Source of the DNA: Halorubrum aquaticum
Lineage (GTDB): Archaea; Halobacteriota; Halobacteria; Halobacteriales; Haloferacaceae
Assembly (NCBI RefSeq): GCF_900113615.1
Contig: NZ_FOPZ01000009.1
Span: 1 to 64,000, forward strand
Direction: 5' to 3'
DNA: 64,000 nt
Of the stretch, positions 25,844 to 34,512 are shown piece after piece (position 1 is the first letter of the stretch; every line of letters starts with the position of its first letter). A model generated the notes under the pieces. It was not told where the DNA came from. It saw only the letters and a list, made by a program, of their open reading frames with translations, and did no database searches. The position numbers and the translations under genes were made by a program.

Positions 25844-28486
25844 ATGGGGAGTCCCGACGGATCCGAACCGAACCGGGAGCGACACGTCATCGACGGGACG
25901 ACCGGCCGATCCGGTCGGGTCTCTCGGCGGGGCGTGCTCCGTGGTACGGTCAGCGCGCTGTCGGTCGCCGGACTCTCGCTCGCCGGAGTCGGCGAAACGG
26001 TACCGACCGCGTCGGCGACGAACCACGTGCCGAACCGGATCGTCTGTGTCGGCTCCGACGGTGGGTCGTTGTACGTCGTCGACGCCGGGACCGGCGAATC
26101 GGTCTGGCGCTTCGACGAGCCCGGAGGCTCGGTCTCCTCCTCGCCGACCGTCGTCGACGGCGTGGCCTACGTGGGCTCCGCGGACGGGTCGCTGTACGCG
26201 GTCGACGCGACCGACGGGTCGGCCGTGTGGTCGGTCGAGGCGGGTAGCGGCGGCGAGAACGAGGGGATCGTCTCCTCGCCGACCGTCATCAACGACCGGG
26301 TGTTCGTCGGGACCGGAACGGGCGCGGTCGTCGCGCTCGACCGAAGCGAGGGAACCGAGGAGTGGCGCGTCGAGGACTCCGTGAGTGCCGTCGTCTCCTC
26401 GCCGGCCATCGACGGAGGGACACTCTACGTCGGGACGGAGACCGGCGAGATCCTCGCGCTCGCGACGTCCGACGGAACGGAGCGGTGGCGGGTCACGGCC
26501 CCAGAGGACGGGATCTCCTCGTCACCGGCGGTCGTCGACGGGACGCTCTACGTCGGCTCCTTCGACGAACGCCTGTACGCGGTCGATATCGAGGTCGGCG
26601 AGACTGTCTGGAACGCGAACCTCGAGAACGTCGTCTTCTCCTCGCCGGCAGTCGTCGACGGGACCGTCTACGTCGGCAGCGTCGGCGTCGGCGTCGGGCT
26701 CCACGCGATCGATGCCGAGACGGGCGAAGGGCGTTGGGTGACCGACGGGATCGCGGGCGTCGTCTCCTCGCCGACGGTCGTCGACGGGACCGTCTACGTC
26801 GGCTCTGTCGACGGGTCCCTGTACGCGGTCGACGCTGAAGGCGGCGATCCGGTGTGGTCGACGGGAACCGGCGACCAGATCAACTCCTCGCCGACCCTTT
26901 GGGAGGGGACGGTCTTCATCGGGAACGCCGCCGGAGAGTTGTACGGGTTCGACGCCGAGACCGGCGACCAGCGGTGGTCGTTCGACGGCGCGACGGACGC
27001 GATCTTCTCCTCGCCGACCGTCGTTGACCTCGCGAGCGACGGGCACGGCGTCGGGTCGCGGACATCGCTCGGAACGCTCGGACACCACCACGTGGCCGCA
27101 GGCATCGAGTTCGAGGGGGGTAGCGACTCCTCGGACGGATCGGGCGGCTCGACCGGCTCGTCCGGGTCGTCCGGGTCGACGGGATCGGACGACTCCACGA
27201 GCACTGACGGATCAACGGACGGAAGCGGGGAAGACGATTCCGGACAGAGCCCCCCGGCGTCGGCGGATGGTTCGGGCTCGTCGGGGTTGACCAGCCAAGT
27301 TCCTGCGGTCGGACTCCTCGGCGCGGCAGGCGGGATCACGGTCGGTGTGCTGGCAGCGTATCGGTTCCTCGGGGGGAGTTCGGACGGTGCTGCTTCGGGA
27401 TCGGACCCCGGATCCTGGCCGGGACGGTCGTCGGCAACCGACTCGGTGAACTCGGCAGGTGCCACGGATACCGTCGAACCGGAGACTCGAACTACCGGGA
27501 CCGACACGACGGAGGGCGTCGACGCTGACGCCGGTTCGGCGTCGTCCGCGTCAGAGAGTTCCTCCTCGGCCGCGTCCGCAAACGCCTCGAGCGAGCCGAA
27601 AGCCGATACGGAGTCCGTCGAGGACGCCGGATCCGAGTCCGGAGACCGGGACGGAGCCGAAGACGTGAGCGGATCCGTGGGTGGTGCCGATACCGGCGGC
27701 GCGGACGGGGACGCGTTGCTCGCGGCGGTGGACGAGCTCTCGTCGATCGAGCCGGTCGCGTCCGTCGGACCCCTCGTCGCGTACGCCGTCACCGACGAAC
27801 GGATCAACGGCGGTGATGGGCGGATCCTGGCGCTCCCGGACGCCGAGGACGACCGCGTGGAACGGTTCGGCTCCGTCGCGACCGACTGGGGCAGCGTCAG
27901 CCACTACGATGGGATCGCCACGGTGTACGGGTCGGGGAGCGATCCGTATCCGTGGGTACTCACCGACCCGATTCAGGGGGTCGCCACGCTCGCCGAGCAC
28001 CTCGACGACCCGCCGGCGGACCTCGCGGCCCGGTTGTCGCCGGTCGTCGACGCCGCCGAGGCGATGTCACAGGCCAGCCGCTACACGGTCAGACACTACT
28101 ACCTCTCGCCGGAGACGGTCCGCGTCGTCGGATCGGGCGCGGAGCCGACCGGAATCGTCGACGATTGGGGGATCGGTTCGGTGGCGGACACGCCCGATCA
28201 CGGGACGCGTGCGGCCTCGCCGTACACCGCGCCCGAACAGCTCTCCGACTCCGAGGAGCCGCTCTGGCGGGGCAAGCCCGACACGTACGCGCTCGGTGTG
28301 CTCGCGTACCACGCGGCGACGGGAAGCCCGCCCGCCGACCACCGACCCGCGAAGCCGAGCGAGCACGCCGGCGTGCCCTCGGCCCTCGATCGGCCGATAA
28401 CCCGCGCCATCGACCCGGACCCCGACGAGCGGTACGACTCGATCGGCGAGTTCGCGCGGATCCTCAGGCTGGCGGTCTTCGACTGA
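25844..28486 (+). CDS. Tat-exported PQQ-type beta-propeller, transmembrane helix and C-terminal kinase-like domain
   Basis: This 880-residue protein has a twin-arginine signal (SRRGVLRG, residues 27-34, plus hydrophobic stretch). About eight PQQ-like propeller repeats follow (residues about 65-400, each with SSPTVVDGTVYVGS and LYAVDAETG). Next come a Ser/Gly/Asp-rich linker, one membrane helix (about 487-510) and a second acidic linker. A protein-kinase-like C-lobe occupies about 623-880 (GIVDDWGIG, SPYTAPEQL, DTYALGVLAYHAATGSPP, DPDPDERYDSIGEFARIL). HRD is replaced by HYYLSPETV and no VAIK lysine is visible, so it is probably a pseudokinase. Topology implies an external sensor and a cytosolic output domain. 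It lies next to the tubulin-like operon, which encodes a related pseudokinase. Confidence 0.88.
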   Translation: MGSPDGSEPNRERHVIDGTTGRSGRVSRRGVLRGTVSALSVAGLSLAGVGETVPTASATNHVPNRIVCVGSDGGSLYVVDAGTGESVWRFDEPGGSVSSSPTVVDGVAYVGSADGSLYAVDATDGSAVWSVEAGSGGENEGIVSSPTVINDRVFVGTGTGAVVALDRSEGTEEWRVEDSVSAVVSSPAIDGGTLYVGTETGEILALATSDGTERWRVTAPEDGISSSPAVVDGTLYVGSFDERLYAVDIEVGETVWNANLENVVFSSPAVVDGTVYVGSVGVGVGLHAIDAETGEGRWVTDGIAGVVSSPTVVDGTVYVGSVDGSLYAVDAEGGDPVWSTGTGDQINSSPTLWEGTVFIGNAAGELYGFDAETGDQRWSFDGATDAIFSSPTVVDLASDGHGVGSRTSLGTLGHHHVAAGIEFEGGSDSSDGSGGSTGSSGSSGSTGSDDSTSTDGSTDGSGEDDSGQSPPASADGSGSSGLTSQVPAVGLLGAAGGITVGVLAAYRFLGGSSDGAASGSDPGSWPGRSSATDSVNSAGATDTVEPETRTTGTDTTEGVDADAGSASSASESSSSAASANASSEPKADTESVEDAGSESGDRDGAEDVSGSVGGADTGGADGDALLAAVDELSSIEPVASVGPLVAYAVTDERINGGDGRILALPDAEDDRVERFGSVATDWGSVSHYDGIATVYGSGSDPYPWVLTDPIQGVATLAEHLDDPPADLAARLSPVVDAAEAMSQASRYTVRHYYLSPETVRVVGSGAEPTGIVDDWGIGSVADTPDHGTRAASPYTAPEQLSDSEEPLWRGKPDTYALGVLAYHAATGSPPADHRPAKPSEHAGVPSALDRPITRAIDPDPDERYDSIGEFARILRLAVFD

Positions 28487-28595
28487 GCGACCGTCGTACG
28501 TCGGGTGGTCGGGCCCCCGTGGCCGTTCGGTTCGATATCGATATCGAGAATAGATGGACAAGTGATATATCTGTCGGAGATGAATGTGTCACTGT

Positions 28596-29264
28596 ATGCC
28601 ATCACGTCGTCGATTCCTGGTTGCGGGAGCCACGGCGGGGACCATCGCTCTCAGCGGGTGTACCGACGCCGTCGAGATCGCGACACAGGAGGAGATCGAG
28701 CGGTCGGCGGAACCGGCGGAGCCGGCAGAGTCGAGCGTCGAGGAGACCGGCTTCGAGGAGGTCCGAAACGAGACGGTGGTCGTCGAGGAGGAGTTCGAGG
28801 AGTTCGGGCAGCGCCGGGAGTTCACCGCGCGAACCGAGGTCCGCGCGTACCTCCGGGAGATCCGGTCGGACTTGACCGGCCAGGAGCAGTCGGTGTTCGC
28901 GGTCGTGAGCACGCCCGGCGTCTCCGCCGCCGGCCAGCAGCTAAGTCCGCTCGCGAACATGGACGAGGAGGAACTGATCGAGGAGGCGCGCGGCGAGATA
29001 AGCGCCGAGTACGACGGCGAGATCCGGGACCCGGAACGCGTCGAGACGATCGAACAGGAGGTGTTCGGCGAGACCACGGAGGTGAGCGTCTACGAGGCGA
29101 CCGTGGTCCTCCCCGACGGCACTGAGGAGCGGGGATACATCCATCTCACCATCGTCGAACGCGGCGAGGACGTGGTCCTCGTCGCCGGCGCGTATCCTGC
29201 GGGCGTCGAGGGGGAACGCGAGCGGATCGAGCGCCTCTTCGAGTCGTTGGAGGGAGACGAGTAG
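28596..29264 (+). CDS. DUF6517-like haloarchaeal lipoprotein
   Basis: A 222-residue protein with a textbook Tat lipoprotein signal: MPSRRRFLVAGATAG, hydrophobic core and lipobox ALSGC. The mature part is acidic and alternates predicted strands and helices (TGFEEVRNETVVVEEEFEEF, FAVVSTPGVSAAGQQL, YEATVVLPDGTEERGYIHL), matching the haloarchaeal DUF6517 family as I know it. It is anchored on the outer membrane face. An in-frame ATG four codons upstream (28584) is an alternative start, but 28596 places the twin arginines in the usual position. It follows the propeller/kinase-like gene on the same strand and converges on the tubulin-like operon, 25 bases from its end. Confidence 0.82.
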   Translation: MPSRRRFLVAGATAGTIALSGCTDAVEIATQEEIERSAEPAEPAESSVEETGFEEVRNETVVVEEEFEEFGQRREFTARTEVRAYLREIRSDLTGQEQSVFAVVSTPGVSAAGQQLSPLANMDEEELIEEARGEISAEYDGEIRDPERVETIEQEVFGETTEVSVYEATVVLPDGTEERGYIHLTIVERGEDVVLVAGAYPAGVEGERERIERLFESLEGDE

Positions 29265-29289
29265 AATCGGTCGGCGATCAAACACCACC

Positions 29290-31314
29290 TTAAGAGGCAG
29301 TCTCTGAACTGGACTGCTCGAGTTCAATATCTAGCTCTTGTGAATTCGCCCCGGTAATGCGGATATCTCCCGAAATCGTCTCGTATCCATCTGCCTGAAT
29401 TTCGACGACGTACCAGCCGTCCGGTGGGATTCCGGTGATCTCGTACCTACCTGCCAAATCGCTCGTCGAACTATAGACCTCTCCCGGATCGACGATCACT
29501 TCGACGGTGGCATTCGCGATTGCGGTCCCATCGGTATCACTAATCTTTCCATCAAGTGTCGCACTCGGTAGTGGCTCAAGTTCGATCGGTTCCTGTTCAC
29601 CGAACGATTCAATGGGTCGTTCGACTGGATCGTATCGATCAGCAGTCGCACGTAGCGTATAATCCCCGCTCGGATCGATAGTGAACTCATAACTTCCACC
29701 TGTGGTCGAATCCACGGTCTCGCTGTTTTTAACTAGTTCAATCGACGCGTCGACTCCACCATCGCCATCCGTTGAGAGCGGTTCTCCCGTTTCCGCGTCA
29801 GCGACTCGGCCGGACACTGTCGCACTGAGCGGTTCAATTTCAGTTCCGTTCGTTCCGTTCTCGTCGACCTCGATCTCTTCGGTTCCATACCTGAAGACAC
29901 CGGTCGATCCGACGGTGACTTCGTAGGTCCCAGTCGGGACGTTCCCAAAGACGAATCTCCCGCCGTCCGTCACCGTCGTGTTCGTCTGACCGTCGGTCTC
30001 ATTCCCGTTTATGTCAGAAACCCGTTCGATGGTGACTTCTACGCTCGAATCGATCGGCTCTCCGTTCGCGTTGACCACGCTCCCGATGATAAATGGGGTG
30101 CTTGGACCGGTGTCGCCGCCCCCGCCGCCTCCGCCGCCGATCAGCCCGAGCGCGCTCGCGCCGAAGAACCCGCCGACCAACACGATCAATACGACCGCTC
30201 CGATGAGGAGGTATTTCCCGATTTTTACGGAAGATCTCGTTGATCTACTGCTGTCCCCGTCGGAATCATCAGTCGTTTCGTCGGCGGTAGACACTTCCCG
30301 ATCGTCAGCCGATCCTTCCTCTTCGGAACTCCTCTCGTTATCGGCCCTCTCCGACTTATCCTCGACGTTCTCTTCGTCGTCGATCCCATCCTCGCCGGAG
30401 GGTTCCTCCGTATCCGTATCCTCGGTACCATCGAGATCTCCGCCATGCTCGTCATCTTTTCCATCCAGCGGCGGGAGCCCGGAAACGACGCGCTCCTCCC
30501 GCGGAACCCTCGGCCGCGCGTCGACCAGATCGCGACGGAACTGGTACGCCCCGTCCTGTCGGTCGTCCGGATCGATCGACATCGCGTCACGCAGGACCCG
30601 ACGGAAGTCCTCCGGAATCTCCGCCGGGTCGTCTCCGATCCCGTCTCGGATCGCGTCCTCGAGGGGTCGATCCGCGTCGGCGAACGGTGGTGATCCGGAA
30701 AGGAGATGGTAGCCGAGCGCGCCGAGCCGGTACACGTCGGTCTGCCTGCCGGCGTGGTTCCCGTCGTCGAACTGTTCGGGAGCCGTGTACGGTGTAACCG
30801 GCGGGTCGGTAACGAGCCCGCTGATCCCCCAATCGTCCACGACCGCTGTCGGACCGCTCGGGTCCTCCCGGAAAACCACCGATTCCGGACCGATCCGGAG
30901 GTGGTACGGGGTCGATCCGTAGCGACCGTAGCTCCGGATCGCCTCACAGACGTCACCGAGGAGGTCGGTACGCGTCGCGAGGTCACACTCGAGCGCGGTC
31001 TCGACGCTCCCACCGTTCGCGAGCGTCTTGAGTTCGCCGGGGACGGACTCGACGGCGACCCATGGCTCGGGGTCGGTTCCCCAGTCGACGAGCGTTCTGA
31101 CGGTCTCGCGGCCGGAGACGTTCTGCCACTGCGTCGCGAGCGAGTCGAACCGGTCGTACTCGTCCTCCGGAACCTCCCCGCGAAGCGACCTGACGGCGGC
31201 CACGTCGCCGTCGGCGGTTCGTCCGTCGAACGTCTCCCAGTGTGTTCTTGTCCCGACCCGCTCACCGGTTGTGATCGTCTGGTTGGTTCCGGTGAGAGTT
31301 CGGTCGGAGCGCAT
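29290..31314 (-). CDS. Single-pass pseudokinase with external carboxypeptidase-regulatory-like repeats
   Basis: Residues about 25-265 form a protein-kinase-like domain: YHLRIGPESVVF in place of HRDxKxxN, VVDDWGISG in place of DFG, TPYTAPEQFDDG (APE), and DVYRLGALGYHLLSGSPPF. With VAAVRSL where VAIK would be and no HRD aspartate, catalysis is doubtful. An acidic linker (about 280-360) precedes one membrane helix (about 368-392) and a glycine run. Three or more CarboxypepD_reg/Ig-like repeats follow outside (GSVVNANGEPIDSSVEVTIE, SGRVADAETGEPL, GKISDTDGTAIANATVEV). It is the last gene of the four-gene operon and starts 2 bases after the preceding stop. The 3' half is visibly less GC-rich than the paralogous region in the upstream gene. 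Confidence 0.88.
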   Translation of the reverse strand: MRSDRTLTGTNQTITTGERVGTRTHWETFDGRTADGDVAAVRSLRGEVPEDEYDRFDSLATQWQNVSGRETVRTLVDWGTDPEPWVAVESVPGELKTLANGGSVETALECDLATRTDLLGDVCEAIRSYGRYGSTPYHLRIGPESVVFREDPSGPTAVVDDWGISGLVTDPPVTPYTAPEQFDDGNHAGRQTDVYRLGALGYHLLSGSPPFADADRPLEDAIRDGIGDDPAEIPEDFRRVLRDAMSIDPDDRQDGAYQFRRDLVDARPRVPREERVVSGLPPLDGKDDEHGGDLDGTEDTDTEEPSGEDGIDDEENVEDKSERADNERSSEEEGSADDREVSTADETTDDSDGDSSRSTRSSVKIGKYLLIGAVVLIVLVGGFFGASALGLIGGGGGGGGDTGPSTPFIIGSVVNANGEPIDSSVEVTIERVSDINGNETDGQTNTTVTDGGRFVFGNVPTGTYEVTVGSTGVFRYGTEEIEVDENGTNGTEIEPLSATVSGRVADAETGEPLSTDGDGGVDASIELVKNSETVDSTTGGSYEFTIDPSGDYTLRATADRYDPVERPIESFGEQEPIELEPLPSATLDGKISDTDGTAIANATVEVIVDPGEVYSSTSDLAGRYEITGIPPDGWYVVEIQADGYETISGDIRITGANSQELDIELEQSSSETAS

Positions 31315-31316
31315 GA

Positions 31317-33056
31317 CTACGACTGGGACGGATCGAGTTCGAAGTCCTCCTCGAAGACCTGGTTCTCCTCGCTGAAGTCGACGGTCCGCGATTCTGTCTC
31401 GTAACCATCAGCGCTTACTTCAACCCGATATTTCCCGTTCGAGGGGATCCCAGTGACTTCGTATTCTCCGATCAGGCTGGATGTCGCCGTTCGGACGTCA
31501 CCCGGAGCGATCGTCACCTCGACAGTCGCAACATCGATCGCATTCCCGCTCGTGGCGTTGGTGACCTTTCCTTCCAGGGCCACGCCCGTCGATTCCTCCT
31601 CTTCTGAGACCGTGTCCGTCGATTCGAGTTCGATCGGTTCCTGCTCGCCGAACGATTCCACGGGCCGTTCGGCCGACTCGTACCCGTCGGCGCTGGCGCG
31701 CAGCGTGTAGCTCCCGTCGAGACCGACGGTGAACTCGTAGCTCCCGCCGGTCGCGGAGGCAACGGTTTCGTTGTTTCCGCCGACGAGTTCGACCGACGCG
31801 TCGATCTCGCCGTCGCCGTTGGTCGAGATCGGGTCGTCCGTCTCCGTGTCCACGACTTGGCCGCTCACGATTCCGCTCGCCGGCGAAATCTCGAGATCGG
31901 TCGTGTTCCCCGGGACCTCGACCGACCGATTGTCGTACGCGAACCGCTCCGTCGACTCGACCGACAGGGTGTAGTTGCCGGCCGACACGTTCTGGAAGGC
32001 GAACTCTCCGCCATCAGCCGTGACTGTCACCGGTTCCGGCGCGGTCTCGTTCCCAGTGGGGACGGCGGCCGGTTCGAGAGTGACCTCGGCGCCCGTCGTC
32101 AGCGGCTCGTCGTTGGCGTCGTAGACGGTCCCGTTGACCGTGGCGGCGATATCGCCACCCCCACCACCGAGATATCCGAGCTCGCTGGCGCCGACGAACC
32201 CGCCGATCAACACGATCAACACGATCGCGCCGATGGCGACGTACTTGCCGATCTCCGCCATGTCGAACCGGCTTGAGGAGCCCGCACTCGAGAGCCGGTC
32301 GGTCGTCGAACCGCCCGAACTCGGGGCGCTCAACGCGGGGACGCGCTGGCTCACTCGCCGACGGATCTCCGAACTCGAGAGGCCGTGCTCCCGCGAGAGC
32401 GTCTGGACCGACTCGTTGATCGAGGCGATCTCCTCGTCGATGAGACGGCTCCGGATCGACTCCTTCGTCGACTCCCACCGTTCCTCGGTGTCGCCGACCG
32501 GGGCGATGGCACTCGACCCGTTCGGGGCGACGACCAGGTCGAAGTCCGACAGTGCGTTCGACTCCGGCGAGTCGGCGACGGCGGCGCGGTTGTACGTGCC
32601 CATGAACTCGTTGACGAGTCCGAGCGCGTTCTCGGCGTCGCGCACGCCGACGGTCCCGCCCTGTCGCGAGCCGATCAGCTCCTCGAGGATCGCGCGGTCC
32701 TGATCGCTTCCCGGAAGCGAGGTTCGGCCGGCATCGAGCGCCCGGAAGACGCTCATGTCGTCGGCGGAGTCGTCTATGGTGTACCCCCACTCGGTCTCGA
32801 TCCGGTCCCGCAACGCGTCGATGAACTCCCGCATCGAGCCGTCCCGCGTCGTGTACACGGCGTAGAACTGCTCAGTGCGCGCGTTCCGGGTCTCCCGCGC
32901 CCGGAAGAAGGTCGTGAACTTGCGCTCACGACCCGTCTCGATGGCGAGTCTGACCCCGTCGTAAAACAGGTCCTTCACCCGCTCGTTCGACCGGCCGGCC
33001 TCGCCTGTCGGCGAGTGTTCGTTCCCTTTCGTGTCGTATATGCGTAGTGATGGCAT
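31317..33056 (-). CDS. Single-pass protein with unknown cytosolic domain and external carboxypeptidase-regulatory-like repeats
   Basis: Residues 1-260 form a soluble domain I do not recognise (RVKDLFYDGVRLAIETGRER, REFIDALRDRIETEWGYTI, LVNEFMGTYNRA), ending in a helix-rich Ser linker. One membrane helix (about 270-295, AIGAIVLIVLIGGFVGAS) and a Gly run follow. Three CarboxypepD_reg-like repeats come after that (VNGTVYDANDEPLTTGAEVT, SGQVVDTETDDPISTNGDG, EGKVTNATSGNAIDVATVEV), expected outside the cell. From the membrane helix onward it is paralogous to the next gene product, sharing SFGEQEPIELE, while the cytosolic domains differ. It sits 6 bases after the GTPase gene and 2 bases before the pseudokinase gene. 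Confidence 0.85.
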   Translation of the reverse strand: MPSLRIYDTKGNEHSPTGEAGRSNERVKDLFYDGVRLAIETGRERKFTTFFRARETRNARTEQFYAVYTTRDGSMREFIDALRDRIETEWGYTIDDSADDMSVFRALDAGRTSLPGSDQDRAILEELIGSRQGGTVGVRDAENALGLVNEFMGTYNRAAVADSPESNALSDFDLVVAPNGSSAIAPVGDTEERWESTKESIRSRLIDEEIASINESVQTLSREHGLSSSEIRRRVSQRVPALSAPSSGGSTTDRLSSAGSSSRFDMAEIGKYVAIGAIVLIVLIGGFVGASELGYLGGGGGDIAATVNGTVYDANDEPLTTGAEVTLEPAAVPTGNETAPEPVTVTADGGEFAFQNVSAGNYTLSVESTERFAYDNRSVEVPGNTTDLEISPASGIVSGQVVDTETDDPISTNGDGEIDASVELVGGNNETVASATGGSYEFTVGLDGSYTLRASADGYESAERPVESFGEQEPIELESTDTVSEEEESTGVALEGKVTNATSGNAIDVATVEVTIAPGDVRTATSSLIGEYEVTGIPSNGKYRVEVSADGYETESRTVDFSEENQVFEEDFELDPSQS

Positions 33057-33062
33057 CCGTGT

Positions 33063-34505
33063 TCACCCCATCTTCTCAAGGAGTTCGTCGAATCCGACGG
33101 TCATCACGTTCCCGTTGCGGTCGCGCATCGGGACGCGTTCGCCGTTCTCGTCGGTCGTCGTCTGGTAGTACACCGGGTGGATCTTCGACCCGGAGGTGTC
33201 CTGTACGAGCGTCCGAACCGTCTGGTTGTTCTCGATCAGCGTCTCGCTGACGAACTCCTGGAACTCGTCGAAGTACTGGTGTGCCTCGAGCGCCTGCTTG
33301 TCGCGGAACTCCTCGGCGAGGATGTCACACTTCGTCGCGACCAACAGCACGTCCTTGTTCGAGGCGACGTCCAGAATGTCGAAGTACGGCTCTATCTCCA
33401 GCGGCTCGTTGTTGTGGTACCGCTCGACGTCGATGATCAGGATCAGCGTGTTGGCGTCCCGAACCCGCTGGGCGAGCAGCCGGAGCGTCGAGTTGTCGAT
33501 CTCGTCGTCCGGGCTCATCAGTGCGTTCGGCAGCCGTTCGAGGTACTCGCCCGCGTAGTCGAGGCTCGACAGCTCGATGTTCTTCGGGAACACCCGGCCG
33601 TCGACGAAGTTGAAGTTCAGGTCCTCGACGTCGGTCTGTCCGGTCGCGTCGAGCTTCCAGCCGGTGTCCTTCGACGCCGCGTCGAGCGAGCCGACCAGCT
33701 CCATGAGGTCGCTGCTCGGGTTCAACGGCGTGTCGGCCTCACGGCCGACCGCGTCGTCGAGCGCGGCAAGGTACTTCCCGACGAGGAAGAGCGACTTTCC
33801 GGAGCCCTGCGGGCCCAGAACGAAGAAGTTCTCCTCGGCGTCGTAGGTCACGAACCGGCGCAGCGTGACCACGAACACCGCCGCCATGAGCGTGTTCACG
33901 CCGATGCTGGCCCACTCGACGCTCACGTTCGGAGCCGGCGGAACGATCTGAACGGTCTCCGCCGAGACCTGGAGGAACTGCGGAAAGTTGACGTGGAACT
34001 CGATCAGCCCGCCGACGACGATGGCGCTGATCAGGTAGAACAGGATCGTCGCGGACCGCCGGAACTCGAGCGCGCTCGCCGTCCGGACTTCGAGGAGTTT
34101 CGGGCCGCCGCCGACGAGTCCGCCGCCGACGAAGCCGCCGAGGACCCACACGATGTTGGCCGCGAAATCGATGTTCGGGATGAACAGCCCGATGGACAAC
34201 AGCGCGACGAGCGCGGAAACGGTACCCAGACACAACAGGATCCCCTGGACCCGTTTCTTTGGGTCGAGAGTCACGAGGACCAACAGCCCGAGATAGAGTC
34301 CGAACATCAGCGCGGAGAACTGTTCGAGGGTGACGCCCACGAGCGGGTTCAACGCGAGGATCGCCGGTCTGACGATGTCCGACGCCTGCCACGCCTCCCC
34401 GAGCGAGAGGAAGAGCGGCCCGGCGACGATCACCATCACGGCGAAGTACACGACGAGAAAGACCTTCTCGCCGTTCTCCTCGAGGAACTCACCGATCGTC
34501 GTCAT
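33063..34505 (-). CDS. Polytopic membrane protein with C-terminal P-loop GTPase domain
   Basis: The N-terminal 220 residues hold about six membrane helices. A Ras-like P-loop domain follows: FVLGPQGSGKSLF (Walker A, residues 231-238), SLDYAGEY (G3-type DxxG, 316-319), ANTLILIIDVERYH, and LVATKCDIL (G4-type TKCD, 391-394). The G4 motif indicates GTP over ATP. A charged C-terminal extension (YYQTTTDENGERVPMRDRNG) ends the protein, 480 residues in all. Its gene lies 7 bases after the tubulin-like gene and 6 before the next, so the products are made together. I infer a membrane switch that could recruit or regulate the tubulin-like polymer. Confidence 0.87.
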   Translation of the reverse strand: MTTIGEFLEENGEKVFLVVYFAVMVIVAGPLFLSLGEAWQASDIVRPAILALNPLVGVTLEQFSALMFGLYLGLLVLVTLDPKKRVQGILLCLGTVSALVALLSIGLFIPNIDFAANIVWVLGGFVGGGLVGGGPKLLEVRTASALEFRRSATILFYLISAIVVGGLIEFHVNFPQFLQVSAETVQIVPPAPNVSVEWASIGVNTLMAAVFVVTLRRFVTYDAEENFFVLGPQGSGKSLFLVGKYLAALDDAVGREADTPLNPSSDLMELVGSLDAASKDTGWKLDATGQTDVEDLNFNFVDGRVFPKNIELSSLDYAGEYLERLPNALMSPDDEIDNSTLRLLAQRVRDANTLILIIDVERYHNNEPLEIEPYFDILDVASNKDVLLVATKCDILAEEFRDKQALEAHQYFDEFQEFVSETLIENNQTVRTLVQDTSGSKIHPVYYQTTTDENGERVPMRDRNGNVMTVGFDELLEKMG

Positions 34506-34512
34506 CTATCGA

